Part shown: positions 1-7,965 of the stretch, in pieces | Position numbering within the stretch: the first letter of the stretch is position 1 | How the letters are laid out: the number at the start of each line of letters is the position of its first letter | Assembly: GCA_964509505.1 (NCBI GenBank) | Contig: CAZDYP010000002.1 | Coordinates: 1-64,000, forward strand | DNA from: CAZDYP01 sp964509505 | Lineage (GTDB): Bacteria > Chloroflexota > Anaerolineae > JACRMK01 | Direction of reading: 5' to 3' | DNA: 64,000 nucleotides | The notes under the pieces: model-generated | The model's input: the letters and a program-made list of their open reading frames with translations, nothing else | The model's database searches: none | Told to the model about the DNA's origin: nothing | Translations under genes and position numbers: made by a program

Positions 1-1494
1 AAAGGGCTGACAGGCAGCGCGCGTTACACCTTCCGCTTCCCTACCCTCACGACGACGGAACAATTGCGCCAACTGTCACCACATGACTTTGTGTTCGATG
101 GGACGAGCGTGACGTGGCAATTTGCCAACTATGAACCTAACACACCCATTACGTTGCAAATCATCAAGCCACAACTATGGCGAGAGCTGACGCAAGCGCG
201 GCGCATACTGGCGCAAACCTCTGACGCGAAAGCCGCGTTGAGCATTGGCAACATATTCGCACAACTAGCGCGCGCCTCGCAGAGCAATAGCGACCTCACG
301 CAAGCCATCGCCGCTTGGCAACGCGCCAGCGAACTCGCGCCCAACGATGTGACCGCGCCGCTCAGGCTGGCGCAAACGTACGAGGCGCTGCTGCGCGGCG
401 AGTTGGGGCGCAACGCCAATGACAGCGCGACGCGCGCGTTGGCGTTGGCGCACTGGGAGCGCGTGCTGAGGTTGAAGCCTAATCACGTTGAGGCGCGCGA
501 CGCCGTTGCACGGCACAGCTTCGCGCTCGCACAACTCGCGCGTCGTGAGCAACAGTTCGACGCGGCGCAAGCATTCTTGCAGCACGCACGCGACGCCAAC
601 TCGCCCCAGCTCGACACAGCACAGCTCGCGCAGGAAGAACGCGCGTTGGCGGCGAGCCTCATCTTGCGCCAATGGGACACCGGCGAGCGACTCGCCGTGC
701 TCGAACAAATCATGGCGGGCGCGTTGGGCAATCAGACAGCAGCGGAAGCGCACGCCTTGCGCCCACTATTCAATGCCGCGCAAGCGAGCATCTTGATTGA
801 AGACACGCAGCAAACGCTGGTGTTGCGCTTGTTCCCCTTCCCCAACGCAACACCGCAACATGAAACGCTGCTGCGAAAATTCGTGGACCAGCTGCACGCG
901 CAAAACACAGCCACTGCCGAGCTTTCGATAGAGTCGGGCGTTCATCAAATAACTATCGTCAGCGCTGCGCGCCCGCTGACCGTCCATGCGCCTGATGCGA
1001 TGTCGTTGCCGCTCGCGCGCGACGCGCTAGCGCCGGCCGAACTGAACGCGCTCTTCACAGCGGGTGACTTTGCGACGACCTACGCCTTCGTCGCGCGCTA
1101 CGCGTTGGTTGAAATCGAACGCAACGCGCAGGCACAACTACAAACCATTGACCGCACCTTAGCGCCATTACGCCAAACAGCGAACGATGAAACCGACGAA
1201 CTCATTCGTCGCCTGCGCGTCCACTTGCTCGAATGGTATCGTCTCAATTGGCAGAGCTTGTTGACGAGCGCGACTACGCGCATCGAAGTACGCGCACATG
1301 GGCAAACGCTGCAAACGTGGACACTGCGCACAGGCGAAACGCGCATGTTACAAGCGCAACACACGAACTATTATGACTCAACGGTGATTGGCTTGGCAGC
1401 GGGGAGTGTTGGTTTAGTGCTGCTAGCGATTACGGGGATTGCCCTTATCGGGCAACGTAACAATCGGGGAATTAGTGGAGATAAGAGACCTTAG
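1..1494 (+). CDS. TPR-containing membrane protein (5' end outside window)
   Basis: The frame is open from base 1 with no convincing start; the first possible start, TTG at 64, sits inside it, so the gene begins left of the window. The N-terminal half is helical and Ala/Leu/Gln-rich with TPR-like repeats (for example an AIAAWQRASELAPND block followed by LALAHWERVLRLKPNHVEA). The middle is mixed and not recognised. Near the C-terminus there is one hydrophobic segment (STVIGLAAGSVGLVLLAITG) followed by a short basic tail, so the chain is probably membrane-anchored with a small cytoplasmic end. The role is unknown; a scaffold or secretion/cell-envelope function is only a guess from the TPRs. Confidence 0.6.
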   Translation, partial: KGLTGSARYTFRFPTLTTTEQLRQLSPHDFVFDGTSVTWQFANYEPNTPITLQIIKPQLWRELTQARRILAQTSDAKAALSIGNIFAQLARASQSNSDLTQAIAAWQRASELAPNDVTAPLRLAQTYEALLRGELGRNANDSATRALALAHWERVLRLKPNHVEARDAVARHSFALAQLARREQQFDAAQAFLQHARDANSPQLDTAQLAQEERALAASLILRQWDTGERLAVLEQIMAGALGNQTAAEAHALRPLFNAAQASILIEDTQQTLVLRLFPFPNATPQHETLLRKFVDQLHAQNTATAELSIESGVHQITIVSAARPLTVHAPDAMSLPLARDALAPAELNALFTAGDFATTYAFVARYALVEIERNAQAQLQTIDRTLAPLRQTANDETDELIRRLRVHLLEWYRLNWQSLLTSATTRIEVRAHGQTLQTWTLRTGETRMLQAQHTNYYDSTVIGLAAGSVGLVLLAITGIALIGQRNNRGISGDKRP

Positions 1495-1572
1495 GGAAAA
1501 TTAGGGGTGGCATGACAGATCGCCTCTGATTTCCCCTAATCGCCCCTAATTGCCCTTTGACTCCCTTATCAC
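1495..1572. repeat. Short-repeat spacer between convergent genes
   Basis: The 78-bp spacer between two convergent genes is made of degenerate copies of a unit like CCCCTAATCGCCCCTAATTG, with a partial inverted copy (AATTAGGGG) at its left end. It could fold and serve as a bidirectional terminator, but no U-tract is obvious. Confidence 0.5.
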
Positions 1573-2205
1573 TCAATACTTCAACACCACGACCTGCGTT
1601 TCTTCTGGCACCGAGTTCTTCGTGACCTTCAAGCTGTCTTGCTCGTCCACTTTCTTCAACCCCATCTCTTTCAAAAATTTATCGAGACCGTCGAGCTTGC
1701 CTTTATACGCGCTCGTCTGGTAGTGCATCGGAATGACGATGTGGGGTTCTAACTGGCTAACGACCTCAACGGCTTGCGCGGCGTGAATCGTCGCGTGACC
1801 GCCGATAGGGATGAGCAACACGTCGAGGTCGGACAAGGCTTCGGTTTGCGTCTGCGTCAAGACATGGCCAAGGTCGCCCAGATGACACACCTTCAAATCG
1901 TCGAACTCGATCAAGTAGATAGTGTTCTTACCGCGCTCGTTGCCCTTCTTGTGATCGTGGAACGAGGCAATGCCTGTGACGAAGATATTTTTGATTTCGT
2001 ATTCACCAGGTCCGCTCAATACTTTAGGGTCGCCAGCCACCCGCTGCGCTTGACTGTGATTCTCGTGGTCGTGGCTGACGGTCACGATGTCAGCGCGTGG
2101 GCGTGACCACTCGTAGCCACAATCTTTGCCAAAGGGATCCGTCACGACTACGCCTTCGCGTCCACGCAGACGAAAACACGCGTGCCCAAGCCAGTGAATC
2201 TCCAT
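1573..2205 (-). CDS. MBL-fold metallo-hydrolase
   Basis: This 210-residue protein has the metallo-beta-lactamase fold of the UPF0173/UlaG-like group: an N-terminal IHWLGHACF strand, the metal-binding loop SHDHENH around residue 45, a GPGEYEI segment, a CHLGDLGH motif near residue 110 and a late PMHY histidine. The usual HxHxDH loop has Glu-Asn in place of Pro/x-Asp, so one of the two metal sites may differ. Length is normal for the family. The ATG at 2205 has GGAG about 10 bases upstream. Substrate is unknown; a cytoplasmic hydrolase or lactonase is likely. Confidence 0.8.
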   Translation of the reverse strand: MEIHWLGHACFRLRGREGVVVTDPFGKDCGYEWSRPRADIVTVSHDHENHSQAQRVAGDPKVLSGPGEYEIKNIFVTGIASFHDHKKGNERGKNTIYLIEFDDLKVCHLGDLGHVLTQTQTEALSDLDVLLIPIGGHATIHAAQAVEVVSQLEPHIVIPMHYQTSAYKGKLDGLDKFLKEMGLKKVDEQDSLKVTKNSVPEETQVVVLKY

Positions 2206-2242
2206 AAATATCTATCTCCATTCTCAAGGCTTCAGTAACTGC

Positions 2243-2305
2243 CATTGCAAGCGCAGCGAAGCAATCTCCGTGTATGAAGGCGATTGCTTCACTGCGCTCG
2301 CAATG
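2243..2305. repeat. REP-like palindromic element
   Basis: Arms at 2243-2266 and 2282-2305 are inverted copies of 24 bp with two mismatches, separated by 15 bp. The arm contains the motif GCGAAGCAATC, which recurs in scattered palindromes of many environmental bacteria. It lies between two minus-strand genes and can form a long hairpin. Confidence 0.7.
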
Positions 2306-2316
2306 ACTCTTCTAAC

Positions 2317-3168
2317 TCACTGATTGTACACAAAATCCACTTGCCACACTTGTCCGCCCGCTTGTCCTGCGCCACATTGATCGGTTTGGGCAGAGAGCTG
2401 GATCACCACAGCTGGCGAGACGGGCGCATTGCCCACATCCAACGCCGTGACTGTGTAGGTGCCGGGCGCGAGTGGCGCAATGGTATGTCCTCTTTGATCG
2501 GGGTCGTTGAGGTTAATCTCGTAGTTGCGATCGGTGCTGCCACGAATGTAGTTGAGAAGACTGGTCGTCGCCACGCCTTTGCCGTCGCTGCCGATGATGC
2601 TTACACGCACGTCCGCATACAACGCGCCGAAGCGTGTCTGCACTTTGCCATACAATGTGCGGACGGCGCAATTCGGATATTTTTGTGCCGGCAGGGTGCG
2701 GAACAAATAGAAGGGCGTGGCCGTTGGCACAGGCGTATCCGTTGGCGGCTTGGGTGTGTTCGTTGGCGGACGCGGCGTGGGCGTGTTCGTCGGCGGACGC
2801 GGTGTGTTCGTCGGGCGCGGCGTCGGCGTATCGGTTGGCGTCGGCGTGTCAGTCGGCGTGCCAGTCGGCGATGGCGTGCGCGTGGAAGTTGGGCGCGGTG
2901 TGTTGGTTGGCACTGGCGTTTCCGTAGGGGTCGGCGTCCATGTTGCGGCAAAGGGACGTGTCGGCGTTGGCGTCGGCGTTCGAGGCGCGGGGCTTGCGCC
3001 TCCACCACTCGGCGCCCTCACAAAAAAGACCACCGTGTAACAGAGACACACAAACATTGTGAGTCCCAAGACGACAAAGGTCGCCATGCGCCACACGCGG
3101 TCGGAGCGACCCGTATCTTCGATTTCCAGAAACTCGGGTTCGAGGCTTGGGGCATCCATGCTTTGCAT
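2317..3168 (-). CDS. Membrane-anchored Thr/Pro-rich protein
   Basis: This 283-residue protein has a short cytoplasmic N-terminus, one transmembrane helix (about residues 25-50, VLGLTMFVCLCYTVVFFV), a linker of about 90 residues made of Thr-Pro repeats, and a C-terminal extracellular beta-rich domain with a conserved-looking Cys near its start (PNCAVRTLYGKV) and another near its end (TDQCGAG). The C-terminal part ends in a pattern like carboxypeptidase-regulatory or SD-repeat domains (APGTYTVTALDVGNAPVSP). ATG at 3168 is preceded by GGAG. Thr-Pro linkers of this kind are typical of Chloroflexota surface proteins. The function is unknown. It is close to the next gene upstream, which has the same anchor-plus-linker design. 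Confidence 0.65.
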   Translation of the reverse strand: MQSMDAPSLEPEFLEIEDTGRSDRVWRMATFVVLGLTMFVCLCYTVVFFVRAPSGGGASPAPRTPTPTPTRPFAATWTPTPTETPVPTNTPRPTSTRTPSPTGTPTDTPTPTDTPTPRPTNTPRPPTNTPTPRPPTNTPKPPTDTPVPTATPFYLFRTLPAQKYPNCAVRTLYGKVQTRFGALYADVRVSIIGSDGKGVATTSLLNYIRGSTDRNYEINLNDPDQRGHTIAPLAPGTYTVTALDVGNAPVSPAVVIQLSAQTDQCGAGQAGGQVWQVDFVYNQ

Positions 3169-3233
3169 GTGCGGCTCCTTGTGACAAGAAATGGATCAGA
3201 CAACGATTGTTTGCAATGTGGCGCGACGTTGCG

Positions 3234-4865
3234 CTATGGATACGGCTTGGGGGTTGGCGTGGGCGGCGCTGAGATCGGCGTGTTGCGCGGCAGCGGTGTC
3301 GCTGTGGCGGTGGACGCTGGCGGCGCAGGCACTGTATTCGTCGGTTGCGCGGGCGGCGCGGTCGTGTTTGTGGGCTGCGGATTCGCCTGTGCGGGTTGGG
3401 TGGGTTGCGCGCTGCGCGCTGGGGTGGTCGCCGGCGTCGCATTCGTCACAGGCACGGTGCTGGTCCCCGCGCGCGTTGGCGCTAACGTGGGCTGCGGAGT
3501 GGGCGTGTTGACTGTTCTTGGAGATGGGCTGCTGGATGGCGCGCCGCCATTCCAAGTGTCGTCATCCACCAAGCGATAAAAGAAACGATCCACCGCGCCT
3601 TCAACCTTCAAGCGCAGCGAGGTATGCGGTTGATTGGCAATCAGCTTGTCTGTCGAATCGTTCAGTTTGTCCACGAAATCTTCTTCAGGAAAATTCGGAT
3701 ACAAGCCCAAACGCCCCGCGAGAATATGCCGCCGCAACAAGAACGATTCAGCCAATTCGATGTCTTTCGTCTTGGGCAACGTGACAGCTTGCTCGGAACG
3801 CAGCGAATAAAAATCCTCGTACGCTTTGGCAAGCTGCGAGCGAATCTCATCCACTTTGTCTTCCCAATCCGGCATCAGACTCGCGCCAAAGGCTCTGCGC
3901 GCCACACGATACTTCAACGATAACCACTCGATGCGTGCGCGCACCAGCGCCGCTTTCTGCGCCAACGGTAATTTGTCGGTAGGCGCATTATACACCTTCA
4001 TCCGCGCCGCGTCCTCTGCCACCAGCGCCTCTTCCAGCTCGAGCAATGCGGCATCGGGTATCGTCGCGCCGCGTCCGAGCTGTGCGATTTTCAGCGCCGC
4101 CATCACACGCTTCTGGTGCTGCGCGTTTATGGTATCATCCTTCGGCAATGCTTCGACAGCCGGCAACGGGTCAGGCGGTTCAGACGGCGGCGGCGCGTTG
4201 GCTTCACGCGAAGCGACAAACTTCGCGCGCTCGTCGTTCAATTCTTTGATGCGCGCGGTGTCGTTGCCTTGCTGCGCCGACAAGATCATTTTGTTCAACA
4301 ATACGAAACGATGCGCGTCTTTCAAAAAAGGACTCGCCAACACAATATCGTTTGCGACCGACAACGTCAAACCAGCATCATTCGCATTCTTCAATCTATA
4401 GAGCGCGGCGGCAATCTGCGCCAAACCTTCAGTGCGCTCAAAATCCGACAACGAAGGACTAAGGATCGCCAAGTCACGCGCGGCTTGATAGGTAAGCTGC
4501 GCCTGCGCCGCTTGCCCCGCTTCCGTGTATTTGCCGCCAATCAGTAACAACGCCCCCAAACGCTGCCGGTCCGTCAACGCCGTTGCATACACCGCCGTCG
4601 CATACGCCGAATCCGTTTCATCGCGCGCTAACAACGCGTTGATCGTCGGCAAATCGGGCGCGCCCGCCAGCGACGTAATGCTCAACGTCGGCGCAATCAC
4701 CAGATTTTCTGCTTGAAGCGGATCCTGCCAAACGGGATAAACGAGGGGCTTAGTCTGAGGGCGTTGCAGGTATAGCACCAACCCCACCCCACTCGCGATT
4801 GCGCACACCAATAACAACACCACACCGCACCCCAACAACAACAACCAACCAGTCCTAGAACTCAT
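3234..4865 (-). CDS. Membrane-anchored helical protein with Thr/Pro tail
   Basis: This 543-residue protein has an N-terminal transmembrane helix (about residues 8-33, rich in Leu/Val/Gly), a long helical middle with TPR-like spacing (for example YTEAGQAAQAQLTYQAARDL), and a low-complexity C-terminal tail of about 95 residues dominated by Thr, Pro and Ala. No catalytic motif was recognised. It sits 65 bp upstream of the preceding anchored protein and in the same direction, so the pair may be co-transcribed. The topology suggests an extracytoplasmic body. The function is unknown. Confidence 0.6.
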   Translation of the reverse strand: MSSRTGWLLLLGCGVVLLLVCAIASGVGLVLYLQRPQTKPLVYPVWQDPLQAENLVIAPTLSITSLAGAPDLPTINALLARDETDSAYATAVYATALTDRQRLGALLLIGGKYTEAGQAAQAQLTYQAARDLAILSPSLSDFERTEGLAQIAAALYRLKNANDAGLTLSVANDIVLASPFLKDAHRFVLLNKMILSAQQGNDTARIKELNDERAKFVASREANAPPPSEPPDPLPAVEALPKDDTINAQHQKRVMAALKIAQLGRGATIPDAALLELEEALVAEDAARMKVYNAPTDKLPLAQKAALVRARIEWLSLKYRVARRAFGASLMPDWEDKVDEIRSQLAKAYEDFYSLRSEQAVTLPKTKDIELAESFLLRRHILAGRLGLYPNFPEEDFVDKLNDSTDKLIANQPHTSLRLKVEGAVDRFFYRLVDDDTWNGGAPSSSPSPRTVNTPTPQPTLAPTRAGTSTVPVTNATPATTPARSAQPTQPAQANPQPTNTTAPPAQPTNTVPAPPASTATATPLPRNTPISAPPTPTPKPYP

Positions 4866-4879
4866 GCGTACCCCATCGG

Positions 4880-4940
4880 AATTACGAATTGCAGATTGCG
4901 GATTGAAGCCAATCTGAAATCTGAAATCGAAAATCTAACA
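4880..4940. repeat. Short-repeat spacer
   Basis: The spacer is made of degenerate units such as GATTGCGGATTGAAG and inverted AATCTGAAATCTGAAATC. It belongs to the same short tandem-repeat class seen throughout the window. Confidence 0.6.
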
Positions 4941-5882
4941 TTACTCGGCAAAGCGTTCGATCTTCGCCTTGCTCTTCTGTGTTTCGAGCCAATTCGCAAA
5001 CGCATTTTCCCGCAAGACCACCTGCATGTCTGGCGCAATGGCGCGGTTGGCATCCCGCTCGACAACCCACACGATATGAAATCCCAACGCCGACGGCGTC
5101 ACATCGCTGAGTTGACCTTTATTCAACGCAAACGCCGCCTTTTCAACTTCAGGCGGCAACAACCCGCGCGGTACCCAACCCAAATCACCGCCGTTATCTT
5201 TCGTGCTGATATCCAATGAATGTTCGCGCGCCAGCTTCGTAAAGTCCCCGCCTGCTTTCAACTTTGCCAAGAGGTCTTGCGCCTGCGCCCGCGTTTGCGC
5301 GAGAATGTGGCGCACATGAACTTGCTCGCCCCTCGTCGGCGCTGCTGCGATAACCTTATCACGCAACTGCGCGCCAAGCAAATTGATTTTCAGTGAGCGG
5401 CGAAACTCCTCGCGTGTGAGATCGTTCTGTTTCAACCACGTTTCAAACGCCGCTTGTCCGCCTGCCTCATTAATCGCCTTTTGCCATTCGGCGTCGAGCG
5501 ACGCGTCGCTGATTTTCACACCTTGCTCATTCGCCGCTTGCTCAATCAAGACTTGCTCGATCAAATCGTCGAGCGCGTCACGCCGCGCTTGTTTCAACCG
5601 CTCGCGGCCCTCAGCGCTATTGAAGTCAACGTTTTGAGCGCGCAAGAACGCTTCGCTCGCCGCCGCTTGTTTGTTGAATTGTTCCAACGAAATGACGACG
5701 CCATTCACCCTCGCGGCGACGTTGTTCGCCGTCACATTCGTCGGCGAGCTCGCCGCAGGCTGCACGGATGACGAAGCCGATGAGGTCGCAGGCGATACAG
5801 GCGTTCCCTCCGCGCCACAGGCGGTCAGTGTGACGAGGATGAACACGAACAACGAAGCATATCGCCGATAGCCGATAGCCAT
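4941..5882 (-). CDS. Peptidyl-prolyl isomerase (PpiC/SurA-type) lipoprotein
   Basis: This 313-residue foldase-like lipoprotein starts at the ATG at 5882, which gives a clean signal (RRYASLFVFILVTLTAC) with lipobox LTAC. A longer frame upstream would overlap the neighbouring gene and consists of spacer repeat. After an Ala/Ser-rich linker come a SurA_N-like helical region (VNGVVISLEQFNKQ ... EQVLIEQAANEQGV) and a parvulin rotamase domain (EQVHVRHILAQTRAQAQDLL ... DLGWVPRGLLPPEVEKAAF ... GFHIVWV). It is likely tethered outside the membrane and assists folding of exported proteins, of which this window has several. Confidence 0.88.
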   Translation of the reverse strand: MAIGYRRYASLFVFILVTLTACGAEGTPVSPATSSASSSVQPAASSPTNVTANNVAARVNGVVISLEQFNKQAAASEAFLRAQNVDFNSAEGRERLKQARRDALDDLIEQVLIEQAANEQGVKISDASLDAEWQKAINEAGGQAAFETWLKQNDLTREEFRRSLKINLLGAQLRDKVIAAAPTRGEQVHVRHILAQTRAQAQDLLAKLKAGGDFTKLAREHSLDISTKDNGGDLGWVPRGLLPPEVEKAAFALNKGQLSDVTPSALGFHIVWVVERDANRAIAPDMQVVLRENAFANWLETQKSKAKIERFAE

Positions 5883-5934
5883 TCGCGCATCTCTCAAAGG
5901 GGCCAATTCGCCATTCGCTATTTGCGATTCGCCA
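5883..5934. repeat. Short-repeat spacer (ATTCGCC units)
   Basis: The spacer contains repeats of the type GCCATTCGCTATTTGCGATTC and separates the foldase start from the aminotransferase stop. The same unit recurs near 28850 and 42870. Confidence 0.6.
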
Positions 5935-7029
5935 TTACGCATGTGCCTTTTCTCTCGCGCGCCGCGTCGCCTCACGCAGCGCGTTCATCGCCGCTTCAAT
6001 CTCTGGCTCAGGCGCGAAGCCCAGATGCCCAATGCGAATAAGCTTGCCCTTGAGGTTGCCTTGCGCGCCGCCTAATACAACGTCGAACTCTTCGCGCGCG
6101 ATACGGCGAATCGCCTCGCCGTCCAATCCGGCTGGCACTTTCAATGCCGTGACAGTTGGCGACGCGTCGCGCGGCTGCGGAAACAGTTCGTAGCCAATCT
6201 CCGATGCAAGCTCGCGCGTGAGGTCTGCGACACGCGCGTGACGCGCATAGACGTTCTCGACGCCTTCACGTTGAATGAGCTCCAGCGCCGCGTCCAGCGC
6301 AAAATACACCGACATCGCGGGTGTGTAAGCCGTCTGCCCCACGTCGCCCCACTTTTTATTTTCTGCGAAATCAAAATAGAAGCGCGGCATGGTCGCGTGT
6401 TTGTGCGCGTCCCATGCGCGTTGGCTAACGGCAACCATCGCCACGCCAGGCGGACACATCAACGCCTTCTGCGAACCTGTCACCAATACATCAATGCCCC
6501 ACGCATCCATTTCGATTTCTGTTGCTAAGAATGAGCTGACCGCATCCACAATCAACACCGCATCAGTCTCGGCGCGCACGGCATCTGCAATCGCTTTGAG
6601 TGGATGTAAGACGCCCGTTGACGTTTCGTTGTGCGTGACCAGCACCGCCTTCACGTCTGTTTGTCCGCGCAACGTTTCGGTCACTTTGGCGGGTTCGATG
6701 CGTGCGCCCTGCGGAAACACGACCTTCTCAACACGCGCGCCGTATGCCTCGGCAATCGCTGCGAGCCGATCACCAAACCAACCCGCCGCAAACGCGACGA
6801 CCCGGTCGCCCGGCGACAACACATTGACGACGGCGGCTTCGAGGCCCCCCGTCCCTGAGCAAGTAAACAACAACACATCGCCGCTCGTTTGGCAAATGTC
6901 TTTCAAGCCTGCAATGATGCGCTTGCCGAGCGCGGCAAATTCGGGGCCCCGATGATCAATCATCTCTTTCTGCATCGCTGCCATCACTTCAGGCGGCAAG
7001 GGCGTGGGGCCGGGGATGCGTAAATTCAT
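5935..7029 (-). CDS. PLP-dependent aminotransferase, class V (alanine-glyoxylate type)
   Basis: This 364-residue class V aminotransferase resembles alanine-glyoxylate/serine-pyruvate and large-subunit hydrogenase-type enzymes. It begins with the typical IPGPTPLPPEVMAAM, has the cofactor phosphate-binding FTCSGTGGLEAAV, the Asp of VLIVDAVSSFLATEI and the Schiff-base Lys in VTGSQKALMCPPG. The start ATG at 7029 has AAGGAG five bases upstream. It is transcribed from a strong-looking promoter near 7141-7169 through a structured leader. The substrate cannot be fixed from sequence; Ser, Ala or phosphoserine are all possible in this family. Confidence 0.85.
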   Translation of the reverse strand: MNLRIPGPTPLPPEVMAAMQKEMIDHRGPEFAALGKRIIAGLKDICQTSGDVLLFTCSGTGGLEAAVVNVLSPGDRVVAFAAGWFGDRLAAIAEAYGARVEKVVFPQGARIEPAKVTETLRGQTDVKAVLVTHNETSTGVLHPLKAIADAVRAETDAVLIVDAVSSFLATEIEMDAWGIDVLVTGSQKALMCPPGVAMVAVSQRAWDAHKHATMPRFYFDFAENKKWGDVGQTAYTPAMSVYFALDAALELIQREGVENVYARHARVADLTRELASEIGYELFPQPRDASPTVTALKVPAGLDGEAIRRIAREEFDVVLGGAQGNLKGKLIRIGHLGFAPEPEIEAAMNALREATRRAREKAHA

Positions 7030-7070
7030 CGAACTCCTTAGGGTGATTGGTAATGGAGGCGCTCAAAGTT

Positions 7071-7097
7071 GGGGCGGCAGTGGTATGCTGCCGCCCC
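7071..7097 (-). promoter_or_regulatory. GC-rich hairpin in leader of aminotransferase mRNA
   Basis: A perfect 10-bp inverted repeat (GGGGCGGCAG, loop of 7, CTGCCGCCCC) lies about 40 bases upstream of the aminotransferase start within its predicted 5' leader. No U-tract follows, so it is not a plain terminator. It may stabilise or regulate the message. Confidence 0.5.
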
Positions 7098-7140
7098 AGT
7101 GCGACCAACTCAGCTTGCGCGTCTCGCGCAATGATGCACG

Positions 7141-7169
7141 ATAATACACAGGGAGTAGAGCGCTGTCAA
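7141..7169 (-). promoter_or_regulatory. Sigma70-type promoter for aminotransferase
   Basis: On the minus strand TTGACA (7169-7164) is separated by exactly 17 bp from TATTAT (7146-7141). This predicts a start near 7134 and a leader of about 105 nt. It is the best consensus promoter seen in the window. Confidence 0.7.
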
Positions 7170-7198
7170 TTGAATTGCTTGACGGTGTGAGGTATGAT
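7170..7198 (+). promoter_or_regulatory. Divergent promoter for small membrane protein
   Basis: TTGAAT (7170-7175), 17 bp, TATGAT (7193-7198). Its -35 box directly abuts the -35 box of the oppositely oriented promoter. The expected transcription start is at or within a few bases of the ATG at 7207, so the message would be leaderless. Confidence 0.55.
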
Positions 7199-7206
7199 TG
7201 TCGCGT

Positions 7207-7638
7207 ATGCAAGCACTCTCCGACGGCGCGCTCACGTGCTATCGCCCATGGTTCTACGCCGCCGCGCTCTACAATCTCGTCTGGGGCAGCGTGATGGCGT
7301 TGTGGCCCGAATGGTATTTTCGTCTGTTGTCCATGCCATTGCCGAACTACCTCCCGTTCTGGCAGGTCGTCGGCATGTTCGTGCTGGTCTATGCGCCGGG
7401 GTATTGGTGGGCGGCGCGTCATCCCGCACGCCATTATCACCTCATCCTCATCGGTTTCATCGGCAAAGTGTTGGGTCCTATCGGCTTCGTGTGGGCATAT
7501 CTCAACGGACAATTGCCGCTGGCGTTTGGACTCACGAACCTCACCAACGATTTGATTTGGCTGCCTGCCTTTGCGCTCTATCTGCGCGACGTGGCACGGT
7601 TGGGTGGGGGCTGGAGTGTATGGTTGCGCGGTGAATGA
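7207..7638 (+). CDS. Small four-helix integral membrane protein
   Basis: This 143-residue protein has four predicted transmembrane segments, including LPFWQVVGMFVLVYAPGYWW, LILIGFIGKVLGPIGFVW and a C-terminal LPAFALYLRDV, with many aromatic residues. The ATG at 7207 is preferred over an upstream TTG because it lies at the predicted transcription start of a leaderless message and no Shine-Dalgarno is present. I do not recognise a characterised family. A transport or redox role cannot be assigned. The stop lies seven bases before the next (decayed) gene. Confidence 0.65.
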   Translation: MQALSDGALTCYRPWFYAAALYNLVWGSVMALWPEWYFRLLSMPLPNYLPFWQVVGMFVLVYAPGYWWAARHPARHYHLILIGFIGKVLGPIGFVWAYLNGQLPLAFGLTNLTNDLIWLPAFALYLRDVARLGGGWSVWLRGE

Positions 7639-7644
7639 AAGCCT

Positions 7645-7926
7645 ATGACCTACCAACCTCCCGCCAACGACTGGCGCACCTTTCTCATCGTGTGGACGAC
7701 GCAATCCATCTCCATGTTCGGCAGCGCGCTGACCGTCTTCGCGATCCACATCTGGTTGGCGCAAACGCGCACGATGCTCGTCATAGACACAGCGAATGGC
7801 ATCTTGAGTTTGCTGCTGGCTGCATTGATGGCAACAGGCTTGTTACGATTATGGTCGTTGCTTATCTTTGGTGTCCTGTTCGCCATCCTCAGCGCATTTC
7901 ACAAATCCGCGAGGTCTGCATCCTGA
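7645..7926 (+). pseudogene. MFS transporter remnant (internal deletion, truncated)
   Basis: The 93 residues begin like an MFS_3-type exporter (DWRTFLIVWTTQSISMFGSALTVFAIHIWLAQT, first helix), then jump to what is normally the loop and helices after the conserved motif A (RTMLVIDTANGILSLLLAAL, then LRLWSLLIFGVLFAILSAFH). The segment that should hold helix 2 and the DRxxRR loop is missing, and the protein ends shortly afterwards in a short interspersed repeat. About three quarters of the transporter is lost. This is read from family knowledge; an alignment would settle the deletion limits. Confidence 0.6.
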
Positions 7927-7941
7927 GCGTGTCGAAGGACG
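7918..7941. repeat. Short interspersed repeat (CCTGAGC-GTCGAAGGAC type)
   Basis: The sequence CCTGAGCGTGTCGAAGGACG has a related copy at 44353-44376 (CCTGAGCTTGTTGAAGGACG). Here it overlaps the end of the decayed transporter frame. Confidence 0.55.
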
Positions 7942-7965
7942 AAACCTCGTGGGTTTGTCTGCGTC

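Noticed and set aside
1573..2205. Altered metal loop of the MBL-fold protein as evidence of inactivation
   Set aside because: Departures from HxHxDH at this place are frequent in UPF0173-like proteins, and the remaining ligands are kept.
2284..3579. 431-codon plus-strand frame
   Set aside because: It is the antisense shadow of the Thr/Pro linker genes; its Arg/Gly-rich sequence has no family features and the minus-strand genes have membrane anchors and ribosome sites.
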